Below are positions 46,457 to 57,826 of a stretch of 64,000 nt of DNA, piece after piece. The notes beneath the pieces were generated by a model that searched no databases, had not been told where the DNA came from, and was given only the letters and a program-made list of their open reading frames with translations. The DNA lies in the NCBI GenBank assembly GCA_012274445.1, contig JAAROD010000014.1, positions 551,001 to 615,000 of the forward strand. Reading direction: 5' to 3'. The translations under genes and the position numbers were made by a program. The DNA is from Sclerotiophoma versabilis. Lineage: Eukaryota > Ascomycota > Dothideomycetes > Pleosporales > Didymellaceae. Position 1 is the first letter of the stretch, and the number at the start of each line of letters is the position of its first letter.

Positions 46457-48873
46457 ATGAAGTTTCGCGACGGTATGAACTCAATACTGAGCGCGCAAGG
46501 ATGGCACTGATACCATATAGGCATGTGGTTGGTGAACGACCAGTTCACAGTTCAGCATGCGGAAGAGGTATACACAGTTACGCCACGCGAGGACAGTAAG
46601 GCTGTGACACTCCTGGCACCGACTAAGAAGATCTTCTCTCGGGGCGACACTCTCAATCTTGCAACTCTCTCCGTGGAGCTGGAGGCACAGTTCGATGGTG
46701 TGATATCTCTTGAGGTCACTCATCACGCTGGTGCTAGGCGATTGGGGCCTAATTTTGATCTGTTTCCAGACGGCCGACCTGAATCGACTGGCGAGATCAA
46801 GAAGAGCGCGGATGGAAAGGGTACCACTATCAGTTCGGGGTCCCTTAGTGCAACTATAAGTGGCAACGACCACACATTCGACATCAAGTTCCATGCTACC
46901 GATAACTCTAAGCAATTGACGTCGCTGCTTAATCGCAGTGTTGGTCTTGCTTATTCACCTGCCCTGAGTACCCCAAAGCAGGTTGAGGACCTCAGCTCGC
47001 ACAAGCACTATGTCTTCACACAAACAGAGCTCAGTGTCGGCGAATCCATCCATGGTCTGGGCGAGAGATTCGGTGCTTGGAACAAGATCGGGCAGAATGT
47101 TGAGGTATGGAATGAAGACGGCGGTACCTCTAGCGAACAGGCTTATAAGAACATCTCGTTTTGGTTGAGCTCAAGAGGTTATGGTGTCTTCATCGATACG
47201 CCAGATAAGATCGATATGGAGATCGGATCTGAGCGCTGTTCAAGATTGCAGACTACTGTTGAAGGACAGCGACTGAAGTGGTGAGTTCGAGGTTTGTAGT
47301 TCTTACTTCCTGTATAGGTGCACTAACGAACTGAAGGTATCTCATCTATGGGCCTACACCAAAAGAAGTCCTGACCAAGTATTCTATACTGACTGGCAAA
47401 GCGAACCGCGTTCCAGCATGGTCTTATGGTCTCTGGCTCAGCACATCTTTCACGACATCGTACGACGAAAACACTGTCAATCATTTCGTTTCGCGCATGG
47501 CAGAGTCAAAGATACCTGTCGAAGTCTTCCACTTTGACTGTTTCTGGCTTCGCGCCTTCCATTGGTGTGATTTTGTGTGGGACCCAGAATACTTTCCAGA
47601 CGCTAAAGGCCAAATCCAACGCGGAAAGGAAGCTGGCCTCTTCAACAAGGTCTCAGTCTGGACCAATCCATACGTTGGACAAGCGAGCCCAGTCTTCAAG
47701 TATGCAGCCGAGAAGGGCTACCTCCTCAAAAAGACAAACGGCGATGTTTGGCAATGGGACTTGTGGCAGACAGGGATGGGTGTTGTTGACTTCACGAATC
47801 CCGAAGCGTGCGAATGGTTTAGCGGTTGCATGGAAAAGCTGTTTGACATGGGTGTAGATTCGATCAAAACCGACTTTGGCGAGCGCATTCCTACCAAGAA
47901 CGTTCAGTGGCACGATAAGAGCGTGGACCCCAGTCGCATGCACAACTACTACGCGTTCATCTACAACAAACTTGTATATGAAGCGGTACAGAAAAGGTTC
48001 GGCAAAAATGAGGCCATATTGTTTGCCCGTACAGCATGCGCTGGTTCTCAACGATTCCCACTCCAATGGGGCGGTGATTGCGAGTCCACACCTGCTGCAC
48101 TTGCTGAATCGGTACGAGGAGGGCTTAGTCTTGGTCTGGCCTCCTTTGCTTTCTGGACCAGCGACATCGGTGGTTTTGAGGGCAGTCCGCCTCCATGGAT
48201 CTACAAACGCTGGGTTGCCTTTGGTCTGCTCAACTCACACAGCCGTCTTCACGGATCGAACTCCTACCGTGTACCCTGGTTGGTAGACAATTCCTCCGCA
48301 GAGCCAGAGAACTGCACAGATGTTCTCCGACATTGGGTGCAGCTCAAGCGCCAGTTGATGCCCTACTTGTACGCTCAGTCCGTCGAGAGTGTTGCGAACG
48401 GATGGCCCACTAGCGTGCGTGCGGTCGCTCTTGAGTTCCCTGATGACCCGACATCATGGTACTGCGATCGTGAGTTCATGGTCGGTAGCCAGATCCTGGC
48501 TGCTCCTGTCTTTGAGGAGGATGGGAGCGCTGAGTACTACCTGCCGCCGGGTCGATGGTTCAGCTTCTGGGATGGCAAAGAAGTCCAAGGCGGCAGATGG
48601 ATCCGAGAGAAGTACGGTTTCCTGCAACTACCGCTGTTTGTGCGTGAAGGAAGCGTGCTAGTCCTTGGACAAGCAGAGGGATCTGGCGGATTCGGCTATG
48701 ATTGGCTGAGCTCTGGAGGCGAAGTGCGTCTGTACGGGGTCAAGCAAGGTGACAAAGCCGTGCTTGTGGATACCAGCGGTAACGAGAAGGGCACCCTTGA
48801 GGTGGATTCCACTGGTGAGCTGACAGGTCTCGGCGCTCTGAGCGGCGAGTGGAAGGTCTCGAAACTTGGATAG
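46457..48873 (+). CDS. GH31 alpha-xylosidase-like glycoside hydrolase
   Basis: Most like the bacterial YicI-type alpha-xylosidases, releasing alpha-linked xylose from oligosaccharides such as isoprimeverose. Exons 46457..46472, 46521..47280 and 47337..48873 give 770 aa, the YicI length. The first exon is only 16 nt (MKFRD plus one base), and it is needed to give the family start MKFRDGMWL. The nucleophile is Asp438 in KTDFGE and the acid/base is Asp506 in HWGGDC-like QWGGDCES; the 68-residue spacing fits the family. RTACAGSQRFPLQWGGD and FWTSDIGGFEGSPP are strongly conserved. No signal peptide, so it acts inside the cell. A sugar permease follows on the same strand. Alpha-glucosidase activity is the alternative. 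Confidence 0.93.
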
Positions 48874-49419
48874 GATAGCGGGCCGCTTACAACGGATGTT
48901 ATGCTACAAGTAGCACACGGAGACGGAGCATGCACGATCGAATACCTGAAGTAGGTGATTTAGGGCTGCATAACGCTGCTCGGTCAGATGTCACTGTCCT
49001 TGAAGTCATGCAATATTACTTTCACATATAGCCGCCGGGTATTAATGAAGCGAGTGAGCGGGGATGAACAACGCCTGTCGTCGATTGGCGGGAAATCAAG
49101 CATTCCCTCCCGCAACGCTTTGGCCCCGCTCACGCTACTGTACCCCGACTACCCTATTCTGACCCCAGATCCTCATGTTTGGGATCAACAAGCCTCGCAA
49201 CATGACCCACTCATTCATGTTGTTGGCGGTTAGCAGCCCGTGGATGGAATCTAGGGGCGCTGTCCCGGCTCTAAACACATGTGGCATGGTGTTACATGCA
49301 TGATCAGCGTGGTACAACGGCGTGATTTTGTGTTGTATCGGCCTTGTTTAAGACCTGGGTGCCGCCTCACGAAATTTCCATATCTTTTTGTCGTTGTTTG
49401 TTGGAGCCCACTAGCAAAG
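48874..49419. promoter_or_regulatory. Intergenic region between GH31 and sugar transporter genes
   Basis: 3' flank of the GH31 gene and promoter of the transporter. Nothing else seen. Confidence 0.5.
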
Positions 49420-51184
49420 ATGGGTCTCTTCTTCAACGTCTGCCTGGCGGTGTTTGCTGCCAATGGAAGTTTCCTGTTTGGATATGATTCTGGGCAGGCA
49501 TATCCCACGCAGCTGTCACGGTATATGCGCTGACGTTGAACAGTGTGATGACCATTGTCATTCAATCGCCACACTTCCTGAGTTTCTTCAAAACCAATGC
49601 CGAATCGAATATCATAGGTGCTATCAATGCTACCTTCTCTGGAGGTGCAGTGTTTGGTTCGCTGATGTAGGTTGGCAAAGCAATGAACAAGGAGATTAGC
49701 TGACAGTAAGAAGGGGAGGGTTTACAATGGACAGTCTTGGTCGTAGGAAGACCATCATGATTGGAGCGATCATCAATCTTGTTGGCGCTGTTCTCCAGGC
49801 CGCAGCTCAGCACCTCGGCATGATTCTCGTTGGGCGTATTATGGCTGGTTGGGCCGTTGGTGTACTGTCTATGTCTGTCCCGATTTACCAGTCTGAATGC
49901 GCACATCCTAAAACAAGAGGTACATTGGCATTTCTGAATCTTGTGCGCAGTTGCTGATTCATCGATAGGTCTTATTGTCGGCATTTCCCAACAAATGATC
50001 GGTATCGGTTTTATCGTCTCGACTTGGGTGGGATATGGATCCTCAAAGGTTCCCGATACTAATTCATTCTCCTGGCGCTTTCCTCTGGCTTTCCAGTGCG
50101 TTCCCTGCCTCATGATCATCTTCGGTATCATGTTCTTCCCTGAGTCGCCAAGATATCTTGTCGAAACCGACCGCAGTGATGAGGCGCTGAAGGTTTTGCA
50201 CAAACTACACTATAACGGTAGCAACGAGGATTGGATCAACCAAGAGTTCAACGAGATCAAGGTCACCATTGAAGCCGAGAAGGCCATCACAGCACCTGGC
50301 TGGTTGATCATGTTCAAGGTCGGACCTTGGCGCACACGCTTGCTGCACGCGACCTCAATTCAGCTTTTTGGACAAATGACTGGGTATGTAAAATGGCCAG
50401 TACGCATTCTGGGAGCCCCTTATTGATGAAACCCGCAGCATCAACGTCATTGGCTATTACTCTACCATCATGTACCACAATCTGGGCATCGAAGGCGACC
50501 GAGCGTTGCTTGTGACCAGTATTTATAACGTCGTCGGTCCGATTTTCAACCTTATCTTCATCGTGTTCCTCCTCGATCGAGTTGGACGGAGGAAGCCGTT
50601 GCTGTTCGGTACGGTAGCAATCAGTATCGCTTTGATTTGCGAAGCTGCAGTGGGATCACAGGTCGAAGGAGCCACTGGATCGCGCAAGAACGGTCTGTCT
50701 GCGGCAGGTGTATTCTTCCTTTTCCTAGTTTCTTGCATTTTCAGTGTATCGTTCGGACCCATTTCTTGGGTGTACGCCTCTGAGATCATGCCGCTCAGTA
50801 TTCGTGGGCGTGGCTCAGCTTTCGCGACTGGTATCGGTAACTGGCTTGTCGGCACTGTATGGTCCCAAGTTTCCCCCATTGGTCTTGGACGCACTAAGTG
50901 GAAGTTTTACTTCATCTTCGTGGCGTGGAACTTGCTGATCACACTGCCAGTGGTCTTTTTCGTCTACAAAGTAAGTTCTGTTCGACCAATAACCGATTTT
51001 CAGGACCTGACTTTTCCAGGAAACGAAGCAGAAGTCCCTTGAGGAAATTGATCTGCTCTTTGGTGAACGCGCGCTTGGCACTTTACCTGATGACTTGGAT
51101 GACAAGCAGAGAGAGATCGAGCTGGAGAGAATTGAGAACGCTCGAAAGATCCTCGCGAAGGACCAAGTGACAGCAGTGCACTAG
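49420..51184 (+). CDS. MFS sugar transporter
   Basis: Twelve-helix major facilitator of the sugar porter family in the plasma membrane. Six exons: 49420..49493, 49544..49666, 49714..49919, 49969..50383, 50439..50970 and 51020..51184, giving 504 aa. Every junction restores family sequence. Hallmarks: FLFGYDSGVM in helix 1, DSLGRRKTIM after helix 2, VGRIMAGWAVG, PESPRYLVE after helix 6, DRVGRRKPLLFG after helix 8, and the closing ETKQKSLEEIDLLF. The first intron appears to use a GC donor (GG|GCAGGC to CAG), since no GT donor gives an intron of workable length. It is co-oriented with the alpha-xylosidase-like gene, which suggests uptake of the matching sugar. The exact substrate is unknown. Confidence 0.92.
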
Positions 51185-51525
51185 AACAACATAATGTAGA
51201 CGATGGAGAAGGGGTTGACACGAGGTCGAAGCTAAGGACCAGGGAGTTTACGATGGGCGGCTGCTGCACCTGGCAAATAACTAGACGATTTATGATAAGA
51301 CAAGCTTTGCAGTATCCTTGACTCTTTTGTCCTGTCGAGTAATCGCAGCTGCCGTGTGCGCGACGCGTCGGCCGCGGTACGATCGCCATTTCCTAATTGT
51401 GTCATGGTGGGCTAAGCCCAAGGTGGTTAAGCGTCTTGATCCAATCGGTCGACCTGCCTTCCTTTTGTGCGATACGGCACTTCCTTCATCAACTTCTTGA
51501 CCTCACTCGTACAGCACCCTCAATT
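51185..51525. other. Short intergenic region
   Basis: 3' flank of the transporter gene and promoter of the next gene; nothing further seen. Confidence 0.5.
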
Positions 51526-52197
51526 ATGTCTCTATATGAGCGCTTCTGTCGTGGTCAAAATCCCACACCTGTGCACACTGAGCCTACAGCACCGAAGGAG
51601 CCGATGACGTGCACCTCTAAAGCTTCGGGACAATCTCCGCTACTAAGCCTGCCACTTGAGCTTCGCTCTCAGATCTACGAGTACATCATCGATAGCCGCG
51701 TCGTGCATATTCGGATGAACTGGGCGGGCATCTTTTCACCAAGGGGTTATTCCTACAGCTGCTTCAACGATCTTGGACCAATTCTAGAGTCCACAGCATC
51801 TGACCTACTTTTGGGAGCGGTGCCGTTTGGCACGGACGTCACTGTTCTAAGCCGTGTATGTCGTCAGATGCGCCAAGATTCATCTTTGCTACCGTTCAAA
51901 TTATGGGTATGGGCGTTCGAGGATGCTTTCACACTGGACCAGTTTGTCACAGCCAGAGGTTTGGGGTGCATTCCCATGCATCATAAGGGGGCCATACGCA
52001 GAGTGGCTATGGCCCCACCTGGACATCATCGATCTCACGAAAAGGTATTGCAAGGCCTGCAGGAGGTATTGTTCATCGGCTCTACCCGCTCTTCGCTAGA
52101 CGATGACCAGTCGGAGGCAGCACTTTCGACCTCTCGCCGAGACATTATCCGATTGAGACGAAACACATTGACCAATACGTGGCTTCGTAGCGACTAA
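51526..52197 (+). CDS. Small protein with F-box-like LPLELRSQIYEYI motif
   Basis: Single exon, 223 aa. After a polar 40-residue start comes LLSLPLELRSQIYEYIIDSR, the entry motif of a large group of ascomycete proteins distantly like F-box proteins (often listed as DUF7730). A later LSRVCRQMRQDSSLLPF helix and a DAFTLDQFV segment fit the same group. Such proteins are numerous and strain-variable; function is generally unknown. The longer upstream frame has no better start than the ATG at 51526, which has A-rich context. Confidence 0.7.
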   Translation: MSLYERFCRGQNPTPVHTEPTAPKEPMTCTSKASGQSPLLSLPLELRSQIYEYIIDSRVVHIRMNWAGIFSPRGYSYSCFNDLGPILESTASDLLLGAVPFGTDVTVLSRVCRQMRQDSSLLPFKLWVWAFEDAFTLDQFVTARGLGCIPMHHKGAIRRVAMAPPGHHRSHEKVLQGLQEVLFIGSTRSSLDDDQSEAALSTSRRDIIRLRRNTLTNTWLRSD

Positions 52198-52530
52198 ATC
52201 TACGCCTCATCGTTCCTCAAGCCAGCAACTACCCAACCTGCCCAAGCAGAGTGGTGCTATCTGCCGTATCAATATACCGTTTCCTGGACCCAACGAGGAC
52301 GACAAGGATGCTATTATTTGGGGGAGAGGGGAGATGCAGCGCCTCAAAAGTACCTTTTTCGAAGGCTTGGGCCCATTATTCATCAAATTCTCGACAAACC
52401 CACCGTCATGGCATGAGAGTTATGCTCGATACCTGCAAAACCTTTCATTGGCCAGCTTTGGTATTTAAATACATTCGTTGTCCCATGGTACATTACCGCA
52501 GAGCGAAGAGAGAGAGCTCTTGGGGGCCGT
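52198..52530. other. Intergenic region
   Basis: 3' flanks of two convergent genes; nothing else seen. Confidence 0.4.
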
Positions 52531-53242
52531 TCATGTCCCAGGAGTCGCCTCTTCAACTACTTTGACGGTATCCCTTACATCCACCAACCAAGTCTCCACG
52601 TCTTTCTTTGCAACGGTCAGCCATTCTTCGGCACACACTGGCGGCGATCTTGTCTTGCGATATATCTGCCATTGAACGGCACTCCTTCGATTCCTTGACG
52701 AGAATGCGATCCAATCAATCACTTTCTTTGGTCTTGCCATCAAGTTTGTCAGAGACATCACCGCTTTGACCTAGCTTTTGGCGATTCTCTCTCTTGTCAT
52801 CGATCTTCACAGCCACCGTAACCTTGGTCACTATCACCAAAAAGTCCCAGTGCAACGGCGCTTCGACACCATACGGACCCACGTGGAACTCATTATGTTC
52901 CGGCAATGGTTCAGATACTAAGACTGGAGATCTCATCAGTTACAGATTAGATTCCGGTGTGAGCGGCTCTTACCGCTGGTTCGAGACGTTTGTACATTTT
53001 CTTTGACCTTCGCTGCTGTTGGTAAGTCTGGTGAAGTATGTCTCCTTCTTAATAACGATGTTTGTAACGGCCTGCAAGTGGTACTTTGCGTACTCCCATT
53101 TATTCTCGTCAGAGAAGCCACCTGCTTCAACATCATATCGCTCGCGTTGGTCAGTTTGTCTGCAGGAATGCATAAATTTTGCTGCTCTTATACTTAACCA
53201 TTGCAAGCTTTCGATACTGTGATTAATTTCTATTGAAATCAT
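52531..53242 (-). CDS. Tentative three-exon gene, unknown protein
   Basis: Not recognised. Three neighbouring minus-strand frames join in phase as 53242..52974, 52931..52771 and 52721..52531, giving 206 aa. The first intron (42 bp, donor GTAAGA) is short; the second (49 bp) uses a weak GTCAAA donor, or alternatively a GTGATG donor at 52761. The product looks protein-like, with balanced charge and several Trp (ENKWEYAKYHLQAV, APLHWDFLVIVTKVTVAVKI, RSAVQWQIYRK). No domain is evident. Exon limits are uncertain and the gene could be a chance assembly. Confidence 0.35.
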
Positions 53243-53548
53243 TAGAATTCACAATCCGCTTCACCATTACCCTTTACACGGGAGCTTTGAGCATCAGCAG
53301 GAACGTACTTGCGTTGTCAAATTCAGTTTACGATAAAATTAAGACAAATGATTCACATCGGAAGCTGAAAAGGTCTGCTTAAGTCCGTGTCTTGCATTTC
53401 TTTTCCAACATCCAACATGGTTGGATCTATCCCTCCTTCAACTCCGGTAGCTGATCGAGAAAGTCCTCTAACACGCGGATGACATGCTCCCTATACATAA
53501 TACGGTTGTCACTTGTCCTAAAGCTAGGATGCTCTCTTGCTTGTTCTG

Positions 53549-53974
53549 TCATTCTCGCGTAGTGCGGGAGGAGGATGACGATTGTCTTCGTATTGCTGAG
53601 ACATGGCGTCTCGACATGAGTATCTCTATTCGCTCTCTCGCGTGTGGAGTTCTGCGCGGGGGGGGGGGGGGGGGGGTTAAACCTACAGTAGTCGCCATGG
53701 GCGAGCTGGGCTTGTGATTGTCATTTGTTCGGGCGTTGCGGTTACGACTTGGACGCCGATCGCTGGCCGAAGATCCTCCAGCCAAATTGTTACCTGAAGA
53801 CTCACTCGCGCCCACAGTCGGACCTTCAAGAGAACACTCAACTTCCTGGTCACTGGGTCTATGATAAGATATATTTGCGGCCGTGGAACTGCCAGGAGCT
53901 GTGGCATTGCTGGAAGTCTGGGCTCTCATCTTGGTTGTGCTGAACAGATGGTTGTGTATATGCTCGCTGAGCAT
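53549..53974 (-). CDS. Weak small Ser/Asn-rich frame crossing a G19 tract
   Basis: A minus-strand frame of about 141 codons from the ATG at 53974. It is Ser/Asn/Arg-rich and disordered, with a poly-proline run encoded by the G19 tract. No domain or splice support; any length error in the tract would break the frame. Could be chance. Confidence 0.25.
   Translation of the reverse strand: MLSEHIHNHLFSTTKMRAQTSSNATAPGSSTAANISYHRPSDQEVECSLEGPTVGASESSGNNLAGGSSASDRRPSRNRNARTNDNHKPSSPMATTVGLTPPPPPPRRTPHARERIEILMSRRHVSAIRRQSSSSSRTTRE
53658..53676 (+). repeat. Homopolymer G19
   Basis: Nineteen consecutive G. Exact length is doubtful in any assembly and matters for the overlapping minus-strand frame. 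Confidence 0.93.
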
Positions 53975-53992
53975 TCGCTTGCGAAGGAGCAA

Positions 53993-54535
53993 TCCGGTCT
54001 CAAGAGTTACAAGCTATTGTGCATTTTACCTGCGTCAAACGTGTTGGAATCCAGCGATGGCCATGCGATGACTACTCATTGTAAACGGCCTTTGACAACG
54101 ACTCATGCGCTACGGGACACCTATCATACGGGGACCAAGCGCTCTCTAACAGCAAACATCTATGATTTGATAGAAGAGACTTCTTCAGACAGCATCTCAT
54201 TAGTTTGCGACACGTGGCGAAGGCGTCACCGAGCCAGTTGTTGGGACAAATGACGCGCATTTTGCAGCTTATATGTCGCCCACACGCGTAGCCAAACATC
54301 CTTTGTATTACGATGGTACCATTCTAGTCCACTTGCACAGAAGCCTAGACCTTTGATTTCTGACACTGTCGATAGTCATGGCCTAACAATTTGACACACA
54401 ATTACATGTGTCCGATATGCAACCCGACCGACACCGGTAGGATAACTTCTAGCTTCCTGTCCATTGCATCACTTTATCATATTTTTTCCAAAGGTTTGCA
54501 GTGTCTTTTGGAAAAACATATCACACGTCGTCTTA
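53993..54535. other. Intergenic region
   Basis: Nothing supported on either strand. Confidence 0.4.
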
Positions 54536-54895
54536 TCAGGCTTTGAAACGGAATATGCGCAACTCCTTCTTCACTCTTTCCAGTTTCTGGGTCGCTGCCT
54601 CCACTTTCGCTTCACTCTCTTCGAGCTTCTTCTTCGCATTGTCAAATTGTCCTTTGACTGTTTCGTATTCTGATGTTGCTTGGATGTGCGCTCTTATTGC
54701 TTTTTCAATATCACTGTTGTCTTCAGAGTCGTCCTCGTATCCGTACTTTCTCGGACAGAAGGCTTTGACCAGCTGCCGTTGCATGGCATCCGTAAATCTT
54801 CCGTCGTATTCATTATAGTAAGGATGCATCATCGGTTGCGCTTGGCTCTGGTGATGAGGCCAAGCGCAGAGACGCCCTGCATAATAGTCGTGCAT
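54536..54895 (-). CDS. Small coiled-coil protein, unknown
   Basis: Single exon of 119 aa from the ATG at 54895. The first 50 residues are rich in Tyr, His and Pro (MHDYYAGRLCAWPHHQ). The rest is acidic, then a clean amphipathic coiled coil (QFDNAKKKLEESEAKVEAAT) with a basic end. Composition is far from random, so I think it is a real small gene, but there is no family I recognise. Confidence 0.45.
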   Translation of the reverse strand: MHDYYAGRLCAWPHHQSQAQPMMHPYYNEYDGRFTDAMQRQLVKAFCPRKYGYEDDSEDNSDIEKAIRAHIQATSEYETVKGQFDNAKKKLEESEAKVEAATQKLERVKKELRIFRFKA

Positions 54896-54919
54896 GGTGG
54901 TATTGGAGAGTAGAAGCAA

Positions 54920-55830
54920 CCTAGGCTGACAGAAACGGAAGGACTAAAAAGAACAAATTACTTCGAAGCTGATATGATGTTCTCGAGCAGCGAGAGCAGC
55001 TCTTAGACTGTAAGGACGACCAGAAATTTATACTTGAGGTCTGTTAGGTGTGTTCATGATCTCTACCCGTTACGATGCTTGGTTTTCGTGAAGAGCGGCC
55101 ACAGCAACTTGGCAGTTACACGTGTCCTGCCATGCAAGCGCTCCACAACCCCAGAATCGATCGCTATTGTGCTGGCTAAAAGCATTCATCCATTAGTGGT
55201 CAGAATAACGGCCAAATGACCGGCAGCCATCGGGATCCTAACTTTCTTCGTTCTAGACATCGGCAACTAAACTGGCCTTGTGACAATATACTGTGGGAGC
55301 AGATGAGGACGGCAAACTGCTTGTAGTACCAGAATTCTCAGGCGGGACGATGTTGCTAATGAGAGCAGAACCAGGGCTTTGACATCACAACGCAATGCCC
55401 ATGAACACTTCTGTCAATGGTACCAACTTGACATTACGAAAAGTGAAAATTTCATCCTCGAATGCATTTGCAAAAAACGAACACCATTCTGGACCTCAAA
55501 AATAGCGGGGGAAAGGATGGCATCACGTTGCATCCGCTGGTAACTCACTCAAATGTGGGGGAAGCGAACCGTGCGACGATTACACCGGAGCAAGCACTGG
55601 AAATGACATGTAGCGTATACAAGCCGAATCGCTGGATTCTGCCGAAGCCATCAATATCTCAAGCAGGGCTTCACAGTGCCTCAAAGCCACGATTCATCTT
55701 GATGTGTGACTGACGCTGGGGTTGTACTTAGGCTATCGGAAATTTTCCCTCAAATCACAGGCACGGGACAAGTTGCACTCAGACGAATCTGCATGGACTT
55801 TTTATACCCACATTCAGATTATAGCTGTTT
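54920..55830. other. Intergenic region
   Basis: No gene supported; short frames only. Confidence 0.4.
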
Positions 55831-56085
55831 CTATTTGGTTCCTGATTCGCCTACCTCACTAACTTCCCGCTGCTGTGCACTCTGCTGCCTCTCCCGCCTT
55901 TGCCGGGCATAATTTGTTCTCATCATCTTCATATGGTGGGCCATGAAGCGTATCTCGTGCATCATCGAATCACACAAATACTCCCAGTCGTACATATTCC
56001 GGATGGGGCACAATTTCGACGTTGGTAAAGCATACGAGCTATGCTGTACATCTGTGAATGCGTTGTTACTTGAAGAGTAAGGCAT
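55831..56085 (-). CDS. Weak small open frame, unknown
   Basis: A minus-strand frame of 84 codons with a basic, Gln/Arg-rich C-terminus (NYARQRRERQQSAQQRE) and several Met and His. It may be real, since its composition resembles the other small polar protein at 54536, but there is no other support. Confidence 0.25.
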   Translation of the reverse strand: MPYSSSNNAFTDVQHSSYALPTSKLCPIRNMYDWEYLCDSMMHEIRFMAHHMKMMRTNYARQRRERQQSAQQREVSEVGESGTK

Positions 56086-56537
56086 GACGAGTTAACGGCC
56101 AAGGATGAATCATGCTGCTAAACTTTTGTGCTAGCAAAGTTCTCATTTATACATCGGCATGCGTCACACTCAATATCATGACGTTCGTCGACACGCAGTT
56201 GGCCAACGCTTTACCAACGACAAAATTCGTATTCGGTTGGACATTCGTGGCAGTCTGGTATCCAAATTTACTGTTCAAATTTAGCTTCTACCTTCTGTCC
56301 ATTGGACTACGACACTGGCAGATTTTCTTGCAATTGGTTCCAAAGACCGCATTGTAAAACATGAGTGGGCCGTCTGGCCTTTTCTCAAACATACAGTGAT
56401 GTTGCGGAAGGTCTTCAACGAGTAGACTGGATCATATCTCTGCCCGATTAGACCGCAGGATGGCGGTGTGCCAGTGTAAAGTAGTTGGATAAAAGTTTGA
56501 TACCCTGCTTTGTTTCTGTCTCGTCGCTGCACAAGCC
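56086..56537. other. Intergenic region
   Basis: No gene supported. Confidence 0.4.
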
Positions 56538-57275
56538 TCAAACAGCATGAAAAACCCTCTCCAGATCCCTCGGCTCGACGTACTTCCCACCCTCCCTCTC
56601 CACTTCATCGGCGACAAAGACCCAGAAGTTCCTCTCCACCTTCGCCACAGCATGCATCAACACACCAATCATAACCTCATCCATCTTCACAACTTCTCCT
56701 TCGGATTCACCCTTACGTCTATCCTCATCCTTCCCTTTACTCTTTCCCCCAGCCCTTCCCCTCCCCTTCCCCTTCCCCTTCCCCACCACACCAGACTCTT
56801 CTTCTTCATGCTCTCCATCCGCACCAGCAATCATAGCCGGCCTCCGAATATTAGCACTCAACTCCGTCGCATTCTGAAAATCCTTCACCCGCTTTTTACC
56901 CGCCTTACTTGTGCCCTCGCGGCCGCTTCCCGCATTTCTCAGATGCGCATAGTCCCGCGGTTCGAAGCCTATTTCCTTCGCTGGCGTCGCGCTCCCAGAG
57001 TTACTCAGGATGAAGCGTGAGTACACAGCGGCTTCAGTCCAGGTCGGCGCTTCGTTGTGGGAGACGCTGCGCGAGTTGAGGGAAGCGGCGATATTGCTCC
57101 AGGGTTTGCCTTCGGCGCGGAGCGTCGTGATGAGTATGTCTTCAAATGATGTAGCTGTGGTGCGTTCGTTGGACGGGGAGGGTGTGGGTTGAAGGATGGG
57201 GATATTCTGTAAGACTACGGTTTTGAGCGAGCGCGCGCGCGCGAAGGTGTCGATTGAGGTGATTTCGTGAGCCAT
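56538..57275 (-). CDS. Lys/Gly-rich nuclear-type protein with Myb-like segment
   Basis: Single exon, 245 aa. Residues about 40-90 (SFEDILITTLRAEGKPWSNI then AASLNSR and AVYSRFIL) have the spacing of a Myb/SANT-like helix bundle: a Trp, the start of a new helix, and a closing helix. This is followed by a basic stretch and a KGKGKGRGR run encoded by CCCCTT repeats on the plus strand, which would favour DNA or RNA contact. The C-terminal 50 residues are helical and acidic (EVMIGVLMHAVAKVERNFW). The domain call is from pattern only. Function unknown. Confidence 0.65.
   Translation of the reverse strand: MAHEITSIDTFARARSLKTVVLQNIPILQPTPSPSNERTTATSFEDILITTLRAEGKPWSNIAASLNSRSVSHNEAPTWTEAAVYSRFILSNSGSATPAKEIGFEPRDYAHLRNAGSGREGTSKAGKKRVKDFQNATELSANIRRPAMIAGADGEHEEEESGVVGKGKGKGRGRAGGKSKGKDEDRRKGESEGEVVKMDEVMIGVLMHAVAKVERNFWVFVADEVEREGGKYVEPRDLERVFHAV
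56763..56784 (+). repeat. CCCCTT hexamer repeat, coding on the minus strand
   Basis: Nearly four CCCCTT units giving alternating Lys and Gly codons in the minus-strand protein. Confidence 0.9.
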
Positions 57276-57826
57276 ACTGGTGAAGTGCTTGACTGGATCT
57301 TAGAATGAGTTGAGTTGCAGTTGTACTGTGAGGGAGTAAAGCTTCAGTTGGAAGGTTTTCCCTGGTTTCAGTTGAGCAAGGAGTGTTGGTGGACTTACTC
57401 TCATTGTCGGGATAGGAAGTTGACTGATATTGAAAGTCGCCAGCGACCCTGTCTCTCTCACCTACACCTTCCGCGCCCACGGTTTGACGAATTGGCAATA
57501 CCCAATACTCCCTCACCCATCATTGGAATCTCCAGCGACAGTGAATGCGGTTTTCTACGTAGAAAAATACCACCAAACGTGCCACCGGGAGTAGATTCAC
57601 ATCCGTTGCACAGTAACAAATAAGAGTTAGCGCATAAGTGAAAGCAAGCGCTTTTTCCCAATATCAGAGAGCAAAAGCCAGGATTGCAATAAACCAGCGA
57701 CGCAGTCAAGGTAACAAGTTGCAACGACATATCCAACATTTATTTTTGAAACTCATTATACCCGGCCAATTCCAATGCTAAACTCTACAAACACCATCAT
57801 AGGTTCGATATTCAAATCACTTTTTC
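57276..57826. promoter_or_regulatory. Intergenic region upstream of the Lys/Gly-rich protein gene
   Basis: Promoter side of the gene at 56538-57275 and 3' flank of the small gene at 57827. A (GC)n run lies just inside the former gene near 57230-57242. Nothing else supported. Confidence 0.4.
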
